Assembly: GCA_017642885.1 (NCBI GenBank)
Contig: JAEPOM010000007.1
Location: 99,764-163,763 of the forward strand
Direction of reading: 5' to 3'
Origin: Henriciella sp.
Lineage (GTDB): Bacteria > Pseudomonadota > Alphaproteobacteria > Caulobacterales > Hyphomonadaceae
Length of the DNA: 64,000 nt
Within the stretch, counting starts at the first letter, position 1, and each line of letters starts with the position of its first letter. A program made the translations under genes and the position numbers. Below the pieces are notes generated by a model, which did not search any database, was not told where the DNA came from, and saw only the letters and a program-made list of their open reading frames with translations. Below are positions 17,341 through 28,200 of the stretch, piece by piece.

Positions 17341-18171
17341 ATGCCGACATCCCGAATAAATACGCGCTTTGCCAAGGTTAAGGCCGAAGGTCGCGCGGCG
17401 CTCGTCGCCTACATGATGGCAGGTGATCCGGACCTGGAATCCTCATATCAGGCGCTCTGTGCGCTACGGGATAATGGCGCCGACGCGATCGAGCTGGGCG
17501 CTCCCTTTACGGATCCGATGGCAGATGGACCGGCCATTCAGAAAGCGGCATTGCGGGCGCTCGCGAACAAAACCTCGCTGAGCGACGTACTGGCGCTGGC
17601 GAAGCGATTCCGCGAAGATGATCAGGAAACACCTTTGATCATGATGGGTTATGCCAATCCGGTGCATAAGATGGGCTATGAGGCCTTCGCAGCAGCCGCA
17701 GCAGACGCCGGTATCGACGGAACCATCCTCGTGGACTTGCCGCCGGAAGAGGATCAACCCATTCGCGATGCGTATGCGGCGCATGATCTGTCGGTTATTC
17801 GCCTTGCGACCCCCACGACAGATGAAGCGAGAATGGCAAAAGTGGCCGACGGCGCGAGCGGCTTCCTCTACTATGTCGCCGTTGCAGGCGTAACGGGTGC
17901 GGGGTCAGCAGATCCGGAAGAGATCCGCAGCGGTGTGGAAATGGCGCAGCGTGTTTCAGGGCTGCCAGTCTGTGTCGGATTCGGCATAAAAACGGGCGAG
18001 CAAGCCGTCGCCATGGCGAAAATCGCTGACGGGGTTGTCGTTGGGTCTGCTTTTGTGGAACAAGCAAGACTTGCAAGTGTGGCCAAAACGCCACAAGTTA
18101 CAGCAGAGAAGATGGGCCTTTTGGCCCTTGAGTTAAGTACGGCGCTATCGGGTGAAGTGCCAGCCAAATAA
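17341..18171 (+). CDS. trpA: Tryptophan synthase alpha subunit
   Basis: TrpA cleaves indole-3-glycerol phosphate to indole, which is channelled to TrpB. In the 276-residue TIM barrel the catalytic acids are in ELGAPFTDPMADGP (E51, D62, equivalent to E49 and D60 in E. coli). The phosphate-binding ends GVTGAGSADP and VGFGIKTGEQA are present. Starts directly after the cutA stop. Although separated from trpB, it is on the same strand. Confidence 0.96.
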   Translation: MPTSRINTRFAKVKAEGRAALVAYMMAGDPDLESSYQALCALRDNGADAIELGAPFTDPMADGPAIQKAALRALANKTSLSDVLALAKRFREDDQETPLIMMGYANPVHKMGYEAFAAAAADAGIDGTILVDLPPEEDQPIRDAYAAHDLSVIRLATPTTDEARMAKVADGASGFLYYVAVAGVTGAGSADPEEIRSGVEMAQRVSGLPVCVGFGIKTGEQAVAMAKIADGVVVGSAFVEQARLASVAKTPQVTAEKMGLLALELSTALSGEVPAK

Positions 18172-18203
18172 GTCCGAGTAATGGGCAGAGGGATCGTAAC
18201 GCG

Positions 18204-19190
18204 ATGAACTGGCTGACAAATTTTCGCACACCGGGTCTAAAGGGCCTGCTTTCTGGAACCAAGAAGGACACTCCGGATAATCTCTGGGTGAAGTGTCCTG
18301 TCTCTGGCGAGCTGGTCTATCGATCAGATCTGGAAGAGAGCTGGTATGTAACGCCTGCGGGAGCCCATTTGCGGATCTCGCCGCGGCGCCGTTTCCGCTT
18401 GTTTTTCGATCATGAGCGCTGGGAGCCGATCCCGCTGCCGCCTGTTGCGGCTGATCCGCTGAAGTTCAAGGATGACAAGGCTTATCCGTCTCGCATCAAA
18501 GGCGCGAAGTCGAAGATCTCCAAGCGTGACAAGGAAGAAGCTCCGGATAGCGGAGCCGTCTCACCCATCGCGCAAGACGATTGTATGGCGGCTGCTTTTG
18601 GCAAGGTGAACGGCATACCTACTGTGGTGCTGGTTCAGGATTTTGCTTTCATGGGCGGATCGCTCGGCATGGCTGCAGGCGAAGCATTCATCGCCGCCGC
18701 GCAGATGGCTGTCGCCCGCAAGGCCGCCTTTGTGATCTGTACCGCGTCTGGCGGGGCCCGCATGCAAGAAGGCACGCTTTCCCTGATGCAAATGCCGCGC
18801 TCCACGCTGGCCATTCAGGAAGTCAAAGAGGCTGGTCTCCCTTATATTGTGGTTCTGTGTGATCCGACATCGGGCGGCGTATCTGCGTCTTATGCCATGC
18901 TTGGCGATGTCCACCTGGCGGAACCCGGTGCGATGATCGCCTTTTCCGGGCCGCGTGTGATCGAGCAGACCATCCGCGAGAAATTGCCGGACGGGTTTCA
19001 GCGCTCGGAGTTTCTACGCGAGAAAGGCGCAGTCGATATCGTTGTCGACCGCCGCGAGATGAAAGACACGCTTTCCCGGCTTCTTGGCCACCTGATGCCA
19101 AAGCGCAAGGCGACTGAGAAAGATGTTTCGACATTGCCGGTCGAGGCGCCGTCGGCGGATGCACCAGCGCCGCGCGCGAAAAAAGATTGA
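18204..19190 (+). CDS. accD: Acetyl-CoA carboxylase carboxyltransferase beta subunit
   Basis: AccD with AccA transfers the carboxyl group from carboxybiotin to acetyl-CoA, the first committed step of fatty-acid synthesis. The 328-residue product has the crotonase-like core with FMGGSLG, SGGARMQEG, MGG-type loop DPTSGGVSASYA and GPRVIEQTIREKLP. The N-terminal zinc ribbon is degenerate: where E. coli has CxxC...CxxC, this protein reads KCPVSGE and VTPAGAH, leaving one cysteine. From memory, rhizobial AccD shows the same loss, so this is a lineage trait. The C-terminal tail is Ala/Pro/Lys-rich. The stop overlaps the folC TTG start. Confidence 0.94.
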   Translation: MNWLTNFRTPGLKGLLSGTKKDTPDNLWVKCPVSGELVYRSDLEESWYVTPAGAHLRISPRRRFRLFFDHERWEPIPLPPVAADPLKFKDDKAYPSRIKGAKSKISKRDKEEAPDSGAVSPIAQDDCMAAAFGKVNGIPTVVLVQDFAFMGGSLGMAAGEAFIAAAQMAVARKAAFVICTASGGARMQEGTLSLMQMPRSTLAIQEVKEAGLPYIVVLCDPTSGGVSASYAMLGDVHLAEPGAMIAFSGPRVIEQTIREKLPDGFQRSEFLREKGAVDIVVDRREMKDTLSRLLGHLMPKRKATEKDVSTLPVEAPSADAPAPRAKKD

Positions 19191-20437
19191 GCGCGGACTC
19201 CGCCGCTGTTGATGCGGCACTCAAACGATTTGAAGGCCTTTACCCCGAAACGATCGAGCTGTCGCTCGGCCGGATCGAGTCGCTGTTGGACGCCCTCGGA
19301 CGACCGCAGGACAAGCTTCCACCAACGATTCATGTCGCGGGTACGAATGGCAAAGGATCAACCTGTGCCTATTTGCGCGCCATGGCCGAAGCAGATGGCC
19401 TGAGTGTGCATGTCTACACGTCGCCGCATCTGGTGCGTTTCAATGAGCGCATCCGGTTGGCTGGGAAACTGATCGAAGACGAGGCGCTGGTTGAGTGGTT
19501 GAACCGCGTCTATGCGGCGTTGAACGGACGCGAAATTACCCGATTTGAAGCGACAACGGCGACGGCACTCCTGGCTTTCAGTGAGGTGCCTGCCGACTTG
19601 CTCGTCCTCGAGGTGGGTCTTGGCGGACGCTATGACGCGACAAACGTGATTCAGGATCCGGCGCTCAGCGTTATCACGCCAGTCGATTTCGATCACAAGC
19701 AGTTCCTCGGGTCAGACCTCGCTTTCATCGCAGGTGAAAAGGCGGGAATCATCAAGGCTGGTCGGCCGGTCGTTTCGGCAGTCCAGGCACGTGTTTGCGG
19801 TGATGTTATCAAGGCTCAGGCTGCAGAGCTCAACGCTCCGCTTACCCCGCTCTCAATCGAAGATATCGAGAAAGTTCCCGAAATGGTTGCACTGCCGGGG
19901 ACGCATCAGCGCTACAACGCGGCCTTGGCTGGGCTCGCCATGCGGACGCTCGAAGCGCCGAAAATCGGCAAGGCAGCGATCTGGGAAGGGGCTCAGTCCG
20001 CCATTTGGCCGGCACGTATGCAGAAACTTGATGATGGGCCAATCGTGCGCTTGGGAGGCGGTACGGATGTCTGGCTCGATGGTGGGCACAACCCGCACGC
20101 GGCGACGGCAATCGCTGAGCTTCTGCGCGAAATGGGCGGCACGACGGTCATGGTGGCTGGAATGTTGGCGAGCAAAGACCATGGCGGCTTTTTCCACCCC
20201 TTCAAAGGTACTGTCAGCGCGGTCCATACAATCCCTAATGCGCCCGGGCATGCGAGTGCTGACCCGCAGCAACTCGCCCAGACGGCCAAGCTCTATCTGC
20301 CAGACACTTCGGTTCACGGATCGCTGGAGGAAGCGATGGTTGCCGCCTCAGCCGATCGCCCGGACCGTATCCTGATCTGCGGATCGCTTTATCTCGCGGG
20401 CGAAGTTCTGGAAAAGAATGAGCAGCTGCCTACCTGA
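19187..20437 (+). CDS. folC: Dihydrofolate synthase / folylpolyglutamate synthase
   Basis: FolC adds L-glutamate to dihydropteroate and then to folates. The 416-residue Mur-ligase-like enzyme shows the P-loop HVAGTNGKGST, SPHLVRFNERIR, the omega-loop region FEATTATALLAF, GLGGRYDATNV and GGHNPHAA in the C-terminal domain. The start is a TTG overlapping the accD stop (TTGA); no other start fits better upstream because of the overlap. The accD-folC order is common in alphaproteobacteria. It converges with the SDR gene with no spacer. Confidence 0.93.
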   Translation: MSADSAAVDAALKRFEGLYPETIELSLGRIESLLDALGRPQDKLPPTIHVAGTNGKGSTCAYLRAMAEADGLSVHVYTSPHLVRFNERIRLAGKLIEDEALVEWLNRVYAALNGREITRFEATTATALLAFSEVPADLLVLEVGLGGRYDATNVIQDPALSVITPVDFDHKQFLGSDLAFIAGEKAGIIKAGRPVVSAVQARVCGDVIKAQAAELNAPLTPLSIEDIEKVPEMVALPGTHQRYNAALAGLAMRTLEAPKIGKAAIWEGAQSAIWPARMQKLDDGPIVRLGGGTDVWLDGGHNPHAATAIAELLREMGGTTVMVAGMLASKDHGGFFHPFKGTVSAVHTIPNAPGHASADPQQLAQTAKLYLPDTSVHGSLEEAMVAASADRPDRILICGSLYLAGEVLEKNEQLPT

Positions 20438-21223
20438 TCAGGCATTCTTTATTGTCAGGCCGCCATCTACGGGGATCGCGACACCGTTCAGATACGAGGC
20501 CGCCGGAAGGCAGCAGGACAGCGTAATGTTCGCAACTTCCTCGGGAATGCCATAGCGCCGGATTGGGACACGCCGCTTGGCGAAGATGGTTTTATGATCA
20601 TCCGGGATCTCAGCATTGATATTCGTCAGGATCGGGCCGGGGCAGATGCAATTGCACGTGATGCCATCGCGGCCAAGATCGGTGGCCATCGCCCGCGTGA
20701 GACCAATCACGCCGTGCTTGGCGGCGACATAAGGTCCGTTGCCTGGCGTCGCTCCAAGCCCTTCGGTCGAGGCGATGTTGACGATTCGCCCGCCACTTTC
20801 TGTCTTCATGAGATAGGGCAAAGCTGCCCTTATCAGGCGCTGCTGCGCCGTCAGCATAACGTTGACGCTATCGTGCCAGATGTCTTCATATTGATCTTCC
20901 GACGGATGCGCGAGACGTGCGAAGCCGGCATTGTTTATCAGGATATCAAGCGCCCCGAACGCGTCCACTGTGGCGGCCACCGCGGCCTTGATCGCGTCAT
21001 GATCGCCGACATCGAGGGTGAACGTCGCAACGTCTGAGAAGCCGGCTTCTCGGATCTCGTCGGCGACAGCGTTCACACCCGCTTCGTTCAGGTCTGTCGC
21101 CATGACCTTCGCGCCTTCTCTGGCAAACAAGTGCGCCGTGGCGCGGCCCATGCCGCTGGCGGCGCCTGTGATGAAGACTGTTTTACCGGCAACCGACCGA
21201 TCTAGGGGTTGATAAGGGACCAT
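20438..21223 (-). CDS. Short-chain dehydrogenase/reductase
   Basis: A 261-residue classical SDR. The NAD(P)-binding motif is TGAASGMG (about 19-26), NNAG follows at about 90, the catalytic Ser/Tyr/Lys are in NIASTEG and YVAAKHG, and the C-terminus ends VAIPVDGGLTIKNA. An aspartate at the end of beta-2 (ATDLNEA) suggests a preference for NAD. The substrate cannot be read from sequence; hydroxyacyl or sugar alcohols are possible. Single gene, followed by trxA upstream on the same strand with a terminator in between. Confidence 0.85.
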   Translation of the reverse strand: MVPYQPLDRSVAGKTVFITGAASGMGRATAHLFAREGAKVMATDLNEAGVNAVADEIREAGFSDVATFTLDVGDHDAIKAAVAATVDAFGALDILINNAGFARLAHPSEDQYEDIWHDSVNVMLTAQQRLIRAALPYLMKTESGGRIVNIASTEGLGATPGNGPYVAAKHGVIGLTRAMATDLGRDGITCNCICPGPILTNINAEIPDDHKTIFAKRRVPIRRYGIPEEVANITLSCCLPAASYLNGVAIPVDGGLTIKNA

Positions 21224-21263
21224 GAGTGAACTCCATTTTCGCGCACGCTAGCCCATTCCCACC

Positions 21264-21295
21264 ACAAAAAAAGCCCCGCCGTAGGGCGAGGCTTT
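21264..21295 (-). terminator. Rho-independent terminator after trxA
   Basis: On the minus strand, GCCTCGCC and GGCGGGGC pair (one G-T) around a CTAC loop and are followed by seven T. It ends transcription of trxA, just before the SDR gene, and probably of the whole tsaE-to-trxA stretch. Confidence 0.88.
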
Positions 21296-21316
21296 CTGAT
21301 TTGGATAGTCGAGAGT

Positions 21317-21634
21317 CTACGTGTTCTCTTTGATCCACTCGGTGATCTTCTGCTTAGACATCGCGCCTGGATGCGTCGCGGTGACCTTGCCATCCTTGAA
21401 AATCATCAGGGTCGGTAGACCGCGAATACCATATTTGGATGCGGCCATAGGATTGTCGTCCACATTGATCTTGGCGACTTTGATGTCACCGCTCAATTCT
21501 TCAGCGACGGCGTCGAGATGAGGCGCCATGGCTTTACAAGGGCCACACCATTCTGCCCAGAAGTCTACGACAACAGGGGTGTTGCTCGCGACGGCATCGT
21601 CGAAATTATCGTCTGTGATATGCTCAGCGGCCAT
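21317..21634 (-). CDS. trxA: Thioredoxin
   Basis: A standard 105-residue cytoplasmic thioredoxin that reduces protein disulfides. The active site is AEWCGPCKAMAP (WCGPCK), with the buried aspartate in VVVDFWAEW and the cis-proline in GIRGLPTLMIF. AAGGAGGTC lies 5 bases before the ATG, a very strong ribosome-binding site that fits an abundant protein. It follows addA by 55 bases on the same strand and ends at a strong terminator. Confidence 0.97.
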   Translation of the reverse strand: MAAEHITDDNFDDAVASNTPVVVDFWAEWCGPCKAMAPHLDAVAEELSGDIKVAKINVDDNPMAASKYGIRGLPTLMIFKDGKVTATHPGAMSKQKITEWIKENT

Positions 21635-21689
21635 TTTGACCTCCTTTGAATTCTATCGTGCGGCATAAGATAGGGACTCTTTATCCTCG

Positions 21690-24600
21690 TCAAACCCGGC
21701 TCTCAACACGGTTTAGTGATTCTGACATCGCCTGACCATCCAGTTCAATCAGGTGCGGGCCATCTGTGTAGAGCAAGGCGCAACGAACCGGGCGACCCGG
21801 GAAGAGCGCTTGAAAGACGGCGCGATAGGCTGCCATTTGCACCAGATAAGGCGTTTCAATGTCGCTCGCGCGAACGGGCGCGGGGCGGTCGGTCTTGAAG
21901 TCGATTATCATCACATGATCATCGTGGACGATCAGCCGGTCGACGCGGCCGTTGACCATTTGCCCACCAGGAAGTGTCCCAACGATTGCTGCTTCGTTGC
22001 GGCCGCCGGGGGCAAAGACGCCTGCAAATTTTGGATCGCGTAGCGTGCGGAGCGTGACCTCGAGCATTTCGTTGCGGTCTTCGGGGCTCACGTCTGGTTC
22101 GCGGGCGAGAAAGCGGTTTCCGGCGGTCTCCCAGTCTGACTCGGGGAGGTCCGGCAGGGTTTGCAGCAGGGCGTGGATTAGCCGACCTCTGCGCAATGCC
22201 GCGCTGCGGTCTGGGCCGAAGGGCGCGATCACGGCAGCGCGGTCTTCTGTGAGACGAGAAGGGGCAGCCAGCCGCGCTGGTGGAACAGGCGCCGGGGCCA
22301 GACGCTTCAGCCAGGCAGGCGGAGCGCCCGTTTCAGAACCCGCGTCTTGATCGGCGGCGATGCAGACCGGCGCCGAGCCATATTCAAGTCGATTATCCGG
22401 AACTGTATCTTCTTCGTCAGCGCCATCGGTTAGAGCCCGCATCGCCATGAGACACCAGCGATACCAGGATGATTTCGCGTATCCGGTCTTACTAGATCCC
22501 AGTCCGGCCCCTGCGATGATCAAGCGATCCGAAGCGCGGGTGAGCGCGACATAGAGTAGGCGTCTCGATTCGCGCTCTGAAGCTGCGTTGGCGACGTCGC
22601 GCAGCTCTGCAGTGGCGCGGCAATCGAGCCGCGATGATGGGCTGTGCAGCGGTGTTCCATCGCTCGTGAAGAACAGGTCGTCCGAGACCGATTTCGTCGC
22701 CCCGGTCGTGTCAGGCAGTATGACCACAGGCGATTGCAGGCCCTTGGCGCCGTGAACGGTCATCACGCGCACGGCTTTGTCGGGTTCGCCAAGTTCGCGC
22801 TTCAGCACTGTGTCGCGACTTTCTGTTTCTGACAGATAGGCCTGCAGGCTTTTCGCCTTGCTCATGTCGTGACTGAGCGCCCCGGAGAGCAGCGCCTGAA
22901 CAGGATCGCGGACCGGCTCACCAAGCCGTCGGATCAGCTTGTCCCAGCCGCTAACACCCTCCGTATCGCGTTCGGTGAGCGCCTGTGTGAGGAATTCGAA
23001 TGCTGGTAGATGCCGGTGTTCGATCAAGCGCTGGCAAAACTGTCTGGCGGCCTGAAATTCAGAGGCTTGGCTCGCTGAGAGGCGTTGCCAAAGGGGCTCG
23101 GCCCCGCGTCCATGCGCTAGCGCAAACAAGTGGCGATCATCGTCGACAAGGTCGCAAAACGGGCTACGCAAGATCTCCGCGAGCGTCAGGTCATCGCCGG
23201 GCTGCAGCGCGAACCGAATGAGGTTCAGACAATCCTGCACGCCGATATTGTCCAACAAGCGAAGCCGATCTGCCCCAGCTACGGCGACACCTTCCTGCTT
23301 GAGGCTCTCGATCAGGGCATCGAACAGCTCGTTGCGGCTTCGCACCAAGATCAGAATGTCTTCCGCTTGCACAGGTTTACGGATCCAGCTTCGGTCCGGC
23401 TGTTCTTGCCAAACACTTTCCCCGCGATCGATCATCTGCCGGACTTCGAGCGCGATACTGCGCGCCAGACGGCGGCGAGGGGCGTCTGCCGGGACGTGAT
23501 CGGTTGGCGTTATCCAGGCATCGTCTTCGGCGTCGGGGCCGGTTGGCATTTCCAGCGGCCAAAGCTCTACTCGGCCAGGTTGGTTCGAGCGCCGCGCCGT
23601 ATGGGGCTTCAAGTCCGCATCGACGGGCGGAAGCGTGTCTGTTGCCGCTTCAGACAGGGGCACGCGAGCACGCACTTCGTCGACGAAGCGCAACACTTCC
23701 GGTGTTGAGCGGAATGACATTGCCATTTCCGGCTGATTGACAGGCCGGTCTTCGGCCTCTGCGACAATTTCCTCGCGCGCGACAAAGCTCAGCTTTTCGG
23801 CTTGAAATTGTTGCTGATCAGCGCCCTGGAAAGAGTAAATCGACTGTTTCGGATCTCCGACCACAAACTGAGTGCGAGGATCTGCTTGCCGATCGCGCCC
23901 GACGCCGGATTGAAACTCCTGAATCAGCGCATTGATCAGTGCCCATTGGGACGGGCTCGTATCCTGGGCCTCATCAAGAAGAAGATGTGTTAAGCCGCCA
24001 TCAAGTTTGTAGAGGACCCACTCCGCAGCGTTGGAGCGGGTCAGCAGCGCGCGCGTGTATTCAATCAGATCCTCGAAATCGAGCGCGGCCCGCATCCGTT
24101 TTTCTTGCCCATACGCCTCGATCATGGGCAGCCCAATGCGCATCAACGCGACCGTTCGCTCAGCTGCTTCGGCCGCCGCGAGTTCGGCTTGCACACGCTT
24201 CATGCGCGTAATCTCGCGGCCTTCCGGGTCACCTTTTTTGAGATTGCGGGTGAATAAGTCCGCCACCAGAGGACCCGCCTTGGCTGTGAACGGGTTGCTG
24301 CCCGCCGGGAAATCGCCCTTCGAGCCGGAGAGCGCGCTCATATAAATCTGATAGCGCTCTTCGGCATCTTGGGAGTGGATGAGCGAGGTAAGCGCCATCA
24401 GAAGTTTTTCGTCTGAGCTGCCGCGTTTCTCGAGCGCGCTCAAAGCGCTGATTGCGGCGCGAAGTTCGCTTTCGGGTAGCGCATCGATCATGGCGGATTG
24501 CAAAATCTCGCCTGGACGCGCAGCTCCTGCGCCCGCTGCAATCCGAACTCTTTCGTCAAGTTCCGTTTCGGAACCCAAAGAGTGCCAGAAGGCTTGCAGC

Positions 24601-25253
24601 GCTTGCCGTTTGTACTGCAACGCATTGAGTGCTGCGCCGAGCCCCAGGCCGCCTGTGGCGCGCGCCAGAACGCGCATTTCGTCAGGATGGGATAGAGCGG
24701 CCGCTTCCAGACGTTCAGAGAGGACCGCTCGCCACAAACCGTTGGCCTCATCCTCCTCAATCTCCTGAAACCCAGGGGATATTCCAGCTTCCAGAGGGAA
24801 CCGTCTCAAGATACGGGCGCAGAAGGCGTGGATGGTCTCAATGCGCAGACCGCCCGGCGTTTCCAGCGCGCGAGCAAACAATGCGCGCGCCTGCCTTAGA
24901 TCCTCGGGCGCGTAGTCGGTAGGCTCGCGTCCTTCGAGTTCTGCAAGTTTGCGCCGAAGGGCGTCATCATCCGCAACCGACCAGTCGCCCAATCGGGAAA
25001 ACAGCCGGGACAGCATCTCGTTGGCGGCAGCTTTCGTGTAGGTGATGCAGAGAATGGAATCTGGCGGCGCCCCGGGGCGACCATCCGGGCGCTGCAGCAA
25101 CAGGCGCGCAACCCGGTCGATCAGAACTTTGGTCTTGCCTGATCCGGCATTCGCCTCAACCCAGGCCGACAATCCGGGTTCAGCCGCCTCTGCTTGGGCC
25201 TGTTTCGCCTGCTCGAAGGCGGCACTCTCTGGAGAGGTCACCGCGTCAGTCAT
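21690..25253 (-). CDS. addA: Double-strand break repair helicase AddA
   Basis: AddA is the helicase/nuclease subunit of the AddAB recombination complex, which processes double-strand ends for RecA. The 1187-residue product has Walker A EANAGSGKTKV (about 33-43), an IETIHAFCARIL motif, the DEAQ box LLLDEAQDTSPSQW, FVVGDPKQSIYSFQGAD, VMTVHGAKGLQSPVV and, at the C-terminus, the RecB-type nuclease motif MIIDFKTDR. I chose the ATG at 25253 (MTDAVTSPES), which overlaps the end of addB by 8 bases; an upstream in-frame start would extend further into addB. Length is normal for the alphaproteobacterial type. Confidence 0.94.
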   Translation of the reverse strand: MTDAVTSPESAAFEQAKQAQAEAAEPGLSAWVEANAGSGKTKVLIDRVARLLLQRPDGRPGAPPDSILCITYTKAAANEMLSRLFSRLGDWSVADDDALRRKLAELEGREPTDYAPEDLRQARALFARALETPGGLRIETIHAFCARILRRFPLEAGISPGFQEIEEDEANGLWRAVLSERLEAAALSHPDEMRVLARATGGLGLGAALNALQYKRQALQAFWHSLGSETELDERVRIAAGAGAARPGEILQSAMIDALPESELRAAISALSALEKRGSSDEKLLMALTSLIHSQDAEERYQIYMSALSGSKGDFPAGSNPFTAKAGPLVADLFTRNLKKGDPEGREITRMKRVQAELAAAEAAERTVALMRIGLPMIEAYGQEKRMRAALDFEDLIEYTRALLTRSNAAEWVLYKLDGGLTHLLLDEAQDTSPSQWALINALIQEFQSGVGRDRQADPRTQFVVGDPKQSIYSFQGADQQQFQAEKLSFVAREEIVAEAEDRPVNQPEMAMSFRSTPEVLRFVDEVRARVPLSEAATDTLPPVDADLKPHTARRSNQPGRVELWPLEMPTGPDAEDDAWITPTDHVPADAPRRRLARSIALEVRQMIDRGESVWQEQPDRSWIRKPVQAEDILILVRSRNELFDALIESLKQEGVAVAGADRLRLLDNIGVQDCLNLIRFALQPGDDLTLAEILRSPFCDLVDDDRHLFALAHGRGAEPLWQRLSASQASEFQAARQFCQRLIEHRHLPAFEFLTQALTERDTEGVSGWDKLIRRLGEPVRDPVQALLSGALSHDMSKAKSLQAYLSETESRDTVLKRELGEPDKAVRVMTVHGAKGLQSPVVILPDTTGATKSVSDDLFFTSDGTPLHSPSSRLDCRATAELRDVANAASERESRRLLYVALTRASDRLIIAGAGLGSSKTGYAKSSWYRWCLMAMRALTDGADEEDTVPDNRLEYGSAPVCIAADQDAGSETGAPPAWLKRLAPAPVPPARLAAPSRLTEDRAAVIAPFGPDRSAALRRGRLIHALLQTLPDLPESDWETAGNRFLAREPDVSPEDRNEMLEVTLRTLRDPKFAGVFAPGGRNEAAIVGTLPGGQMVNGRVDRLIVHDDHVMIIDFKTDRPAPVRASDIETPYLVQMAAYRAVFQALFPGRPVRCALLYTDGPHLIELDGQAMSESLNRVESRV

Positions 25254-28200
25254 AGGTCGTAAGTCCCGTCCATTCATCCCGCCGTGCGAGGCGAGAATAG
25301 TCGCTTTCATAACTCACACGTTCCGGCCGCGGCGCGCTCAAATAGGGGTGATCTGGTTTCGAGAATGCTGTGATCAGTCGGATGAGGCCGGCCTCAGCAT
25401 CGGCGACAATGTCTGCAATGGATGCCGCTTCGATCCCAGCGCGCGCGTTCGCTTCGCCAATTTCTCTGATTTCAAAGGCGGTTCCAAATCGCAAATAGGT
25501 GAGCGCCTCGATATCGGCTTTGCCAAGTTTCCCATACCCGCCTTCGCGTGCGATGAGGCCTTGCAGCGGCATTTGCGGGCTGAGCCCAGCACGGACCTGC
25601 TTTTCGGTTGGCGGTTTTCCAGATTTGAAGTCCAAGATGGCGGCGCGACCACCGATCCAACGTTCGATCCGATCCGCAGTGCCGCTCAGTGTAAAAGCTG
25701 CGCCATCGATTTCGAGTGTGATCTCTCCATACGCTTCGGTAAGGGGTTGGCCGTCCAATTTCGCCGCCTGATCGGCGCGCCATTCGAGGTACTTCGCGCT
25801 GATCTCACGGCGTCGCTCACGGAGGGCGATGAGCTCGGATTCCGGTTCGCCGCCGCGGCGCAGTTCTTCTTCCAACAAGGTGAGAAGCGTCTCCGGATTG
25901 TTCGGCGTATCTTCCTCCTCAAACCGTTCCAGCGCTTTGTGAATCGCAGTGCCGCGCACCCGCACATCCGGCGGCAGGTTGAGCGGATCTAGACGGCGCA
26001 GTCCCAGCACGTATTCACAATAGATCGCGTAAGGGTCGCGGACCAATTGCTCGATTCTTGTGACGGAGAGCTTGTTCGGACGAGCGGCGACCGGCGGCGC
26101 GGGGCGCGGTTCTGCGCTGAAACCCTCAATGGGGGCAGGGGCCTTCTCAAGGACTTCGAGCCAAGCCAAAGGGTTGGAGTCTGGCGGTGGCGCCAACGAA
26201 ATGTCAGCCCCCGCACCGAGGGCGCCCCGCGCCAGCGTTTTCAAGCGCCAGAGCCAGCGAGATGCCACAGCCGGTTTATCGTCCCTTCGCTGACTTGAGA
26301 GCAAGGTCACATTCGGGGCTGCGGCGAGTTGCGCAAAATCATGGGCTGAGAGTCCAATCCGCTCGTCGGGGTCAGAGAGCCCAATCCGGTTGCGAAAAAC
26401 GCGTGGAAGGAATGCCTCAGCAGGCGGCTGCGCCGGCCAGATGCCTTCATTCAATCCAGCCAAGATGAGCCGATCGGCCGTTTGGAGCCGGGCTTCCAGC
26501 GGGCCCCAGATCGCCAATCGAGGATGCGGAGATCCGGTATGCACGCTTACCTTCAGCGCTTCGGCGTTGAGCAGCTCGTTCCAGATTTTTGGTGGTTGGG
26601 CGCCAAGGGGCTCTGCAAGTTCGGAGAGGTCCCGCATCAATCTCGACAGCGCCGCCCCGTCCTCTCCGGACCAGGGGGCTGGCGCGTGTGATATACCACT
26701 TGCGATCTCGCTGATCGTGCTGAACCAATCTGCGCCCGTACAAGGCGCCGTCTCGAGCGCGGCAAGGAGGACGTCAGTTAGATCCGAAATCACGGCTTGA
26801 GCACGAGTAAAATCTTCCTCGCTGCCATGGCCGTGTCGGCTGGGTTTGCTCTGGGCTAGCTGATCGATATGCGCGACCAGCTCGGGCCAGTCTTGCCAAA
26901 GGCGCGGCCCGCGAAGACAGGCCCGGTCCAGTGCAAGGGTCGCGTCAGGATCCAGGCGGCAATAGGGGTGGTTTAGCGCTGCCATCAATGCGGCGGGGCA
27001 AGCCGGGTCGAGCAACCAGTCAGCGACAAGCAAGGCGAGGCTGCCAGCATTGGTTTGGGTCAGCGGCCAACCCGAGGACGGGGCGACCTCAATATCCCAG
27101 CGTTTCAAAACAGCGCTCACACGCCGCGCGAGTCCGGGATCAGGCGTGACCAAAGCGGCTGTACGTCCCTCATGTTCAAGGGTTTCGCGCAGTAACAGTG
27201 CGGCCAACAAGGCTTCGTCCGTGTCATCCTCGGCGTCGAGGATAGACAAGCCGTTCAGCGCGGCTTTCACTAACGTCGCCGTGTCGCCGTTCTCAGCCAT
27301 TTGCGATAGTCGCAGCGTCCAGTCTGCCGTGCTGGGTGCTGGCGCAAGGGCTTCGTGAATGAGACGTCGCCGGGCAGATGCGTTCGGCGCAGAGGATCGG
27401 GCGGGCCAGGGGTGCACGTCACGTGGCGCGAGGCCGAGTTCGTTCAGGGTCCTGGCGAGTGTGAACTGAGGATGTGAGGGCGCACTGCCAATACGGTCCA
27501 GCGCCTCTGGGCCGAGCTCGATATCCAACCCTGGAAGCAGGACCAGTCCATTTGGCAGCGACATCGCGGCCTTCATGAGCAGTCGACTGGCAGGGGTCGC
27601 CCCGGTAGACCCGGCAATTATAATAGGGGTCTGTGGCGGGTTCGACTTCCACTCCCGCGCCATCGCCTCCGCGGCAGCATAGCGTCGGACATAAGGATCC
27701 ATACGCGTCGCGCTTTCAAGCTCTGTTGGCCACTGTTCGGTGATGATCGACAGAAACTCGACAGAGTGCTGCCAATGATCGGCGAGCTGGCTTTCGGTGA
27801 CGAGCGATTTGATCTGCGACCAGTCAACCTCTCCTGAGAGAGCAGCCTGGTCGAGTACACGGGCGAGTTCGCGCGCCGCGGAAAGGCAAGAGGCTGGCGG
27901 TGCCCCTCCGCCGTGCGACTCAAAATAGGCCATGACCAGCCGGGTCAGTCGACCAATGCGCTCCGCAGACGACATGACCGGAGGCAAATCGGCAAGCGCG
28001 GTTTCTGCGCTGGGCGGCGCGTCATCCGTTTCGAGATCCCCAAGGGCTCGAATGTCGGGGAGCAAGCTTGCCTCACGGTTCCCGGCTTTGTGCAGAGCGA
28101 AGGCGAGCGCGCGTTCTGAGCGGCGATTGGGAACATAGATGAGCGCGTCCGCGAATGCTTCGGGATCGTCTGCGAGGCCGGTTTCGTTGGCCAGCACTTC

